A DNA stretch of 64,000 bases from Thiothrix winogradskyi (lineage in GTDB: Bacteria > Pseudomonadota > Gammaproteobacteria > Thiotrichales > Thiotrichaceae): NCBI RefSeq assembly GCF_021650935.1, contig NZ_CP091244.1:2542001-2606000 (forward strand), read 5' to 3'. Of this stretch, positions 61,270 through 64,000 are shown piece after piece. A program made the position numbers and the translations under genes. Each line of letters opens with the position of its first letter. The stretch's first letter is position 1. The notes beneath the pieces are model-generated. The model did not search any database and was not told where the DNA came from. It saw nothing but the letters and a program-made list of their open reading frames with translations.

Positions 61270-61842
61270 ATGAAACTTTCCTATTTGATTGGTCTGATCA
61301 GCTTGAGTGTTGCCCCCTCCATCACTTTTGCTAACGATATATTTTCTGCTACTGAAGCAGATTCAGGAATGCCCGGTCAATTCTACGCTGGTTTTAGCTT
61401 ACTCAAATCAGATGCTGAATGTAATTATGAAGGTGTTGCTTGTGACAGTACCGGCTATAAAATAGCAACTGGCTACAAATTTAATGATAATTTTGCTGTT
61501 GAAGGTGGGTATTACGACCTGTTTACCAATGACGGCACGAATGCCACCACAGGTGAAAAATCCACGGTTAATGGTTCCGGGTTAGCACTCTCTACCATCG
61601 GTACATACTCTATTGATGGCAAAAGCTCCCTGTCCGGTAAAGTGGGCTTCATGGCATGGGATGCCGAAGCCAATAAAGCCGGTGTACCCGTCGTCGGCAT
61701 GAGCGGTACGGATATATTGCTAGGTGTTGGTGCTGGTTATCGGTTGAATGATCATTGGCAACTTCGTGGCGAATATGAACAAATTGGTGGTGATTTGGAG
61801 GCGAAAGTCTATTCTTTAGGTACGACACTTTCCACTTTGTAA
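61270..61842 (+). CDS. outer-membrane beta-barrel protein, paralogue
   Basis: A 190-residue exported protein with signal peptide MKLSYLIGLISLSVAPSITF, cleaved near AND. The mature part aligns with the preceding protein: YKIATGYKFNDNFAVEGGYY matches WKVFGGYKVTPNLAVEGSYN, and DILLGVGAGYRLNDHWQLRG matches DLTLGAGAEYKINDNWGVRG. It ends SLGTTLSTL, with Leu in place of the usual Phe. Two cysteines (CNYEGVAC) lie in the same relative place as the pair in the neighbour. The two probably arose by tandem duplication. Confidence 0.82.
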   Translation: MKLSYLIGLISLSVAPSITFANDIFSATEADSGMPGQFYAGFSLLKSDAECNYEGVACDSTGYKIATGYKFNDNFAVEGGYYDLFTNDGTNATTGEKSTVNGSGLALSTIGTYSIDGKSSLSGKVGFMAWDAEANKAGVPVVGMSGTDILLGVGAGYRLNDHWQLRGEYEQIGGDLEAKVYSLGTTLSTL

Positions 61843-61973
61843 CACGCTATACCCGCTTTCCTGTATCTCGCTTGCGTATCAGGCTGTCAGGGCTTAACAT
61901 TCCCGCCTTTACAGTGCAACGTTCCCGGCTTAAATAACAAATCGGGGCAGATTGAAACCAACAGGAATAAGCA

Positions 61974-63743
61974 ATGCGTAGCCATTATTGTGGGCAGGTG
62001 GATGAAACCCTGCTAGATCAGCAAGTAACTTTGTGTGGATGGGTCAACCGTCGCCGTGACCACGGTGGGGTTATTTTTATCGACTTGCGTGACCGTGAAG
62101 GCTTAGTGCAGGTTGTCTTTGACCCAGACAGAGCCGATGTTTTCCAAACTGCTGAAAGAGCGCGTAATGAATATGTGTTGCAAGTTGTAGGCAAAGTGCG
62201 TCAGCGCCCGGCTGGCACCGAAAACGCTAATTTGCGTAGTGGGCAAATTGAGATCCTCGGTCTTGAGCTAAATGTGTTGAATGCGGCTGAAACGCCACCA
62301 TTCCAGTTAGATGAAGATAACGTTGGTGAGGAAACCCGTTTAACTTACCGTTACATTGACCTACGCCGCCCTGAAATGCAAAAGCGGATGCAAACCCGTG
62401 CCAAAGTAACCGGTTTCTTACGGCGCTTCCTCGAAGATAACGGCTTCCTCGACATCGAAACCCCGATGCTGACCAAAGCAACCCCTGAAGGTGCGCGTGA
62501 CTATCTCGTGCCTAGCCGTACCCATCCGGGGTCGTTCTTCGCCCTGCCCCAATCACCGCAATTGTTCAAACAGTTGCTGATGATGTCGGGGATGGATCGT
62601 TATTACCAATTTGCCCGTTGCTTCCGTGACGAAGACTTACGCGCAGACCGTCAGCCTGAATTCACTCAGTTGGACATTGAAACCTCCTTTATGGATGACA
62701 ATGCCATTATGAGTATGATGGAAACCATGATGCGGGCGACCTTCAAGGAAACCTTGGGCGTAGAGTTGCCGAATCCGTTCCCGCGTATGCCCTACTCCGA
62801 AGCCATGCATCGCTTTGGTTCTGACAAACCGGATATGCGGATTCCACTGGAATTCATCGAAGTCAGTGACTTAATGGAAAGCGTGGAATTCAAAGTTTTC
62901 TCTGCCCCTGCTAAAGACCCTAACAGCCGTGTCGTAGCGATGCGTCTACCAAAAGGCGGTGATTTATCACGTAAAGAGATTGATGACTACACCACCTTTG
63001 TCGGGCGTTACGGCGCAAAGGGCTTGGCATATATCAAAGTCAATGACGCGGCTGCTGGGCGTGATGGCTTGCAATCCCCTATTCTGAAGTTCCTGCCAGA
63101 TGAAACAGTTAGCGGCATTATGGAACGCACTGGCGCACAAACCGGCGATTTGATCTTCTTTGGCGCTGACAAATCCCGTGTGGTTAACGACGCTTTAGGC
63201 GCGTTGCGCGTAAAGCTGGGACATGATCGCGGTTTGGTTGAAGGCGCTTGGGCGGCATTGTGGGTTGTGGATTTCCCCATGTTTGAATGGGATGACAAAG
63301 ACAACCGTTGGGTTGCCTTGCATCACCCCTTCACCGCACCGAAAGGCTCACCGGAAGAATTGCTGGCAAATCCGGGGCAAGCGCTGTCTATCGCTTACGA
63401 TATGGTATTGAATGGTACGGAAGTCGGCGGTGGTTCTGTGCGTATCCACAATATGGAAATGCAGAAGTCGGTGTTTAAACTGCTGGGGATTTCTGATGAA
63501 GAAGCTCAAGAGAAGTTTGGCTTCTTATTAAATGCCCTGAAATACGGTTGCCCTCCACACGGTGGTTTGGCATTTGGCTTGGATCGGTTGATCATGCTGA
63601 TGACTGGCAGTCAGTCGATTCGTGATGTCATGGCATTCCCGAAAACGCAAACGGCTGCTTGCCCATTGACGGATGCACCGGCTGAAGTGAATGCTAAGCA
63701 ATTACGTGAATTGAATATTCGTGTGCAATTACCACAAAAATAA
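61974..63743 (+). CDS. aspS: aspartate-tRNA ligase
   Basis: A 589-residue class-II synthetase. The N-terminal OB-fold has LCGWVNRRRDHGGVIFIDLR. The catalytic core has DIETPMLTKATPEGARDYLV (motif 1 region), PQSPQLFKQLLMMSGMDRYY and FRDEDLRADRQPEFTQLDIE (motif 2), and GLAFGLDRLIMLMTGSQSIR (motif 3). FVGRYGAKGLAYIKVN is the insertion domain. The length is typical of bacterial AspRS. The gene ends 30 bases before a long stem-loop and faces an integrase fragment. Confidence 0.97.
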   Translation: MRSHYCGQVDETLLDQQVTLCGWVNRRRDHGGVIFIDLRDREGLVQVVFDPDRADVFQTAERARNEYVLQVVGKVRQRPAGTENANLRSGQIEILGLELNVLNAAETPPFQLDEDNVGEETRLTYRYIDLRRPEMQKRMQTRAKVTGFLRRFLEDNGFLDIETPMLTKATPEGARDYLVPSRTHPGSFFALPQSPQLFKQLLMMSGMDRYYQFARCFRDEDLRADRQPEFTQLDIETSFMDDNAIMSMMETMMRATFKETLGVELPNPFPRMPYSEAMHRFGSDKPDMRIPLEFIEVSDLMESVEFKVFSAPAKDPNSRVVAMRLPKGGDLSRKEIDDYTTFVGRYGAKGLAYIKVNDAAAGRDGLQSPILKFLPDETVSGIMERTGAQTGDLIFFGADKSRVVNDALGALRVKLGHDRGLVEGAWAALWVVDFPMFEWDDKDNRWVALHHPFTAPKGSPEELLANPGQALSIAYDMVLNGTEVGGGSVRIHNMEMQKSVFKLLGISDEEAQEKFGFLLNALKYGCPPHGGLAFGLDRLIMLMTGSQSIRDVMAFPKTQTAACPLTDAPAEVNAKQLRELNIRVQLPQK

Positions 63744-63772
63744 TAGTTGTACAAATCAACTATAATGCGTTT

Positions 63773-63820
63773 AGTTGCTTCTTTCTTTTTGTGAGAAAGA
63801 AGCAACTTCCTCACAAAAAG
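63773..63820. repeat. overlapping inverted repeats between aspS and the integrase gene
   Basis: A 14-bp stem AGTTGCTTCTTTCT (63773-63786) / AGAAAGAAGCAACT (63794-63807) overlaps a second 11-bp inverted repeat CTTTTTGTGAG (63785-63795) / CTCACAAAAAG (63810-63820). The two hairpins exclude each other. Neither has a proper T tail on the aspS strand. It could be a two-way terminator or part of an attachment site. Confidence 0.5.
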
Positions 63821-64000
63821 CTATTGCCTGCATGATTTTTAAAGAGCTCAGCGTTTCTCACATAGCCTTGTACAGTCTGTACAGATTTATGTCGCGATAT
63901 ATCCATTATCTTAAATAAATTAGCGCCAGCTTCAGCAGCGGTAGTAATGAATCCCGACCGTAAGCTATGCCCACTAAAGTCTTCTGCATTCAAGCCTGCT
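63811..64000 (-). CDS. tyrosine recombinase/integrase, C-terminal part only
   Basis: On the minus strand the frame enters from the right edge and ends at a TGA at 63811-63813. The visible 62 residues contain FSGHSLRSGFITTAAEAGAN (the H-x2-R of the active site), then ISRHKSVQTVQGYVRNAELF with the catalytic Tyr. In the usual GH motif the Gly is replaced by Arg (SRHKS). The protein therefore looks like the C-terminal catalytic end of a phage-type or integron-type site-specific recombinase, with the larger N-terminal part beyond the window. No true start is visible. Confidence 0.85.
   Translation of the reverse strand, partial: AGLNAEDFSGHSLRSGFITTAAEAGANLFKIMDISRHKSVQTVQGYVRNAELFKNHAGNSFL

Overview
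The window looks like a chromosomal segment from a gammaproteobacterium. The basis is gene order: hisC-tyrA-aroA-cmk-rpsA-ihfB-lapB-pyrF, yceD-rpmF-plsX-fabH and mnmA-hflD are all arrangements typical of that class. A sulfur-oxidising Thiotrichales (Thiothrix-like) host is my best guess from protein flavour, but that is inference and nothing in the window proves it. No rRNA, tRNA or CRISPR array was recognised.

Region 1 (1-11926, minus strand) is an exopolysaccharide or capsule cluster. It starts with rfbA-rfbC-rfbD-rfbB (dTDP-L-rhamnose). A methyltransferase, an Alg14/PssD plus Alg13/PssE glycosyltransferase pair, a Wzx flippase, a Wzy-like polymerase, a hexapeptide acyltransferase and two family-2 glycosyltransferases follow. 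After a 318-base gap come the initiating phosphotransferase WcaJ and a partial acyltransferase. Almost every start overlaps the preceding stop (ATGA, GTGA or TGATG), so rfbA to the second glycosyltransferase reads as one translationally coupled operon.

Region 2 (12058-26076) is mixed housekeeping: a periplasmic metallo-beta-lactamase-fold protein, an XRE regulator facing a small lipoprotein, panB-panC-panD, a Sel1-repeat protein next to a structured and terminated non-coding stretch, a TrpD/YbiB-like protein, a BioF2-like acetyltransferase, glgC, a Crp/Fnr regulator with a candidate FNR-type box, and a fused hydantoinase/5-oxoprolinase carrying three in-frame repeat-derived peptides.

Region 3 (26149-38072) is an accessory island made of defence and mobile genes, several of them broken. 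It holds a RloA/RloB (AbiL-like) pair, trhA, a yjdF-like (DUF2238) gene split by a 1601-bp ISNCY-type element with a 9-bp target duplication, an internally deleted PD-(D/E)XK nuclease gene, and an AT-rich type II Zorya-like locus (zorA, zorB and an HNH nuclease). The HNH gene is cut by a degenerate IS5-type element. The far side of that element opens into a 5'-truncated methyltransferase gene, so the element marks a deletion or recombination junction.

Region 4 (38121-63743) is core genome: aroE, maf, yceD-rpmF-plsX-fabH, a CYTH protein, an RhlE-like helicase, hisC-tyrA-aroA-cmk, rpsA, ihfB, lapB (without lapA), pyrF, hflD, mnmA, a Nudix hydrolase, sucA (without sucB), an L,D-transpeptidase, a short-chain dehydrogenase, an FmdB-type zinc ribbon protein, two tandem outer-membrane beta-barrel proteins and aspS. 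At the right edge the 3' end of a tyrosine recombinase gene faces aspS across a strong inverted repeat, suggesting another mobile element beyond the window.
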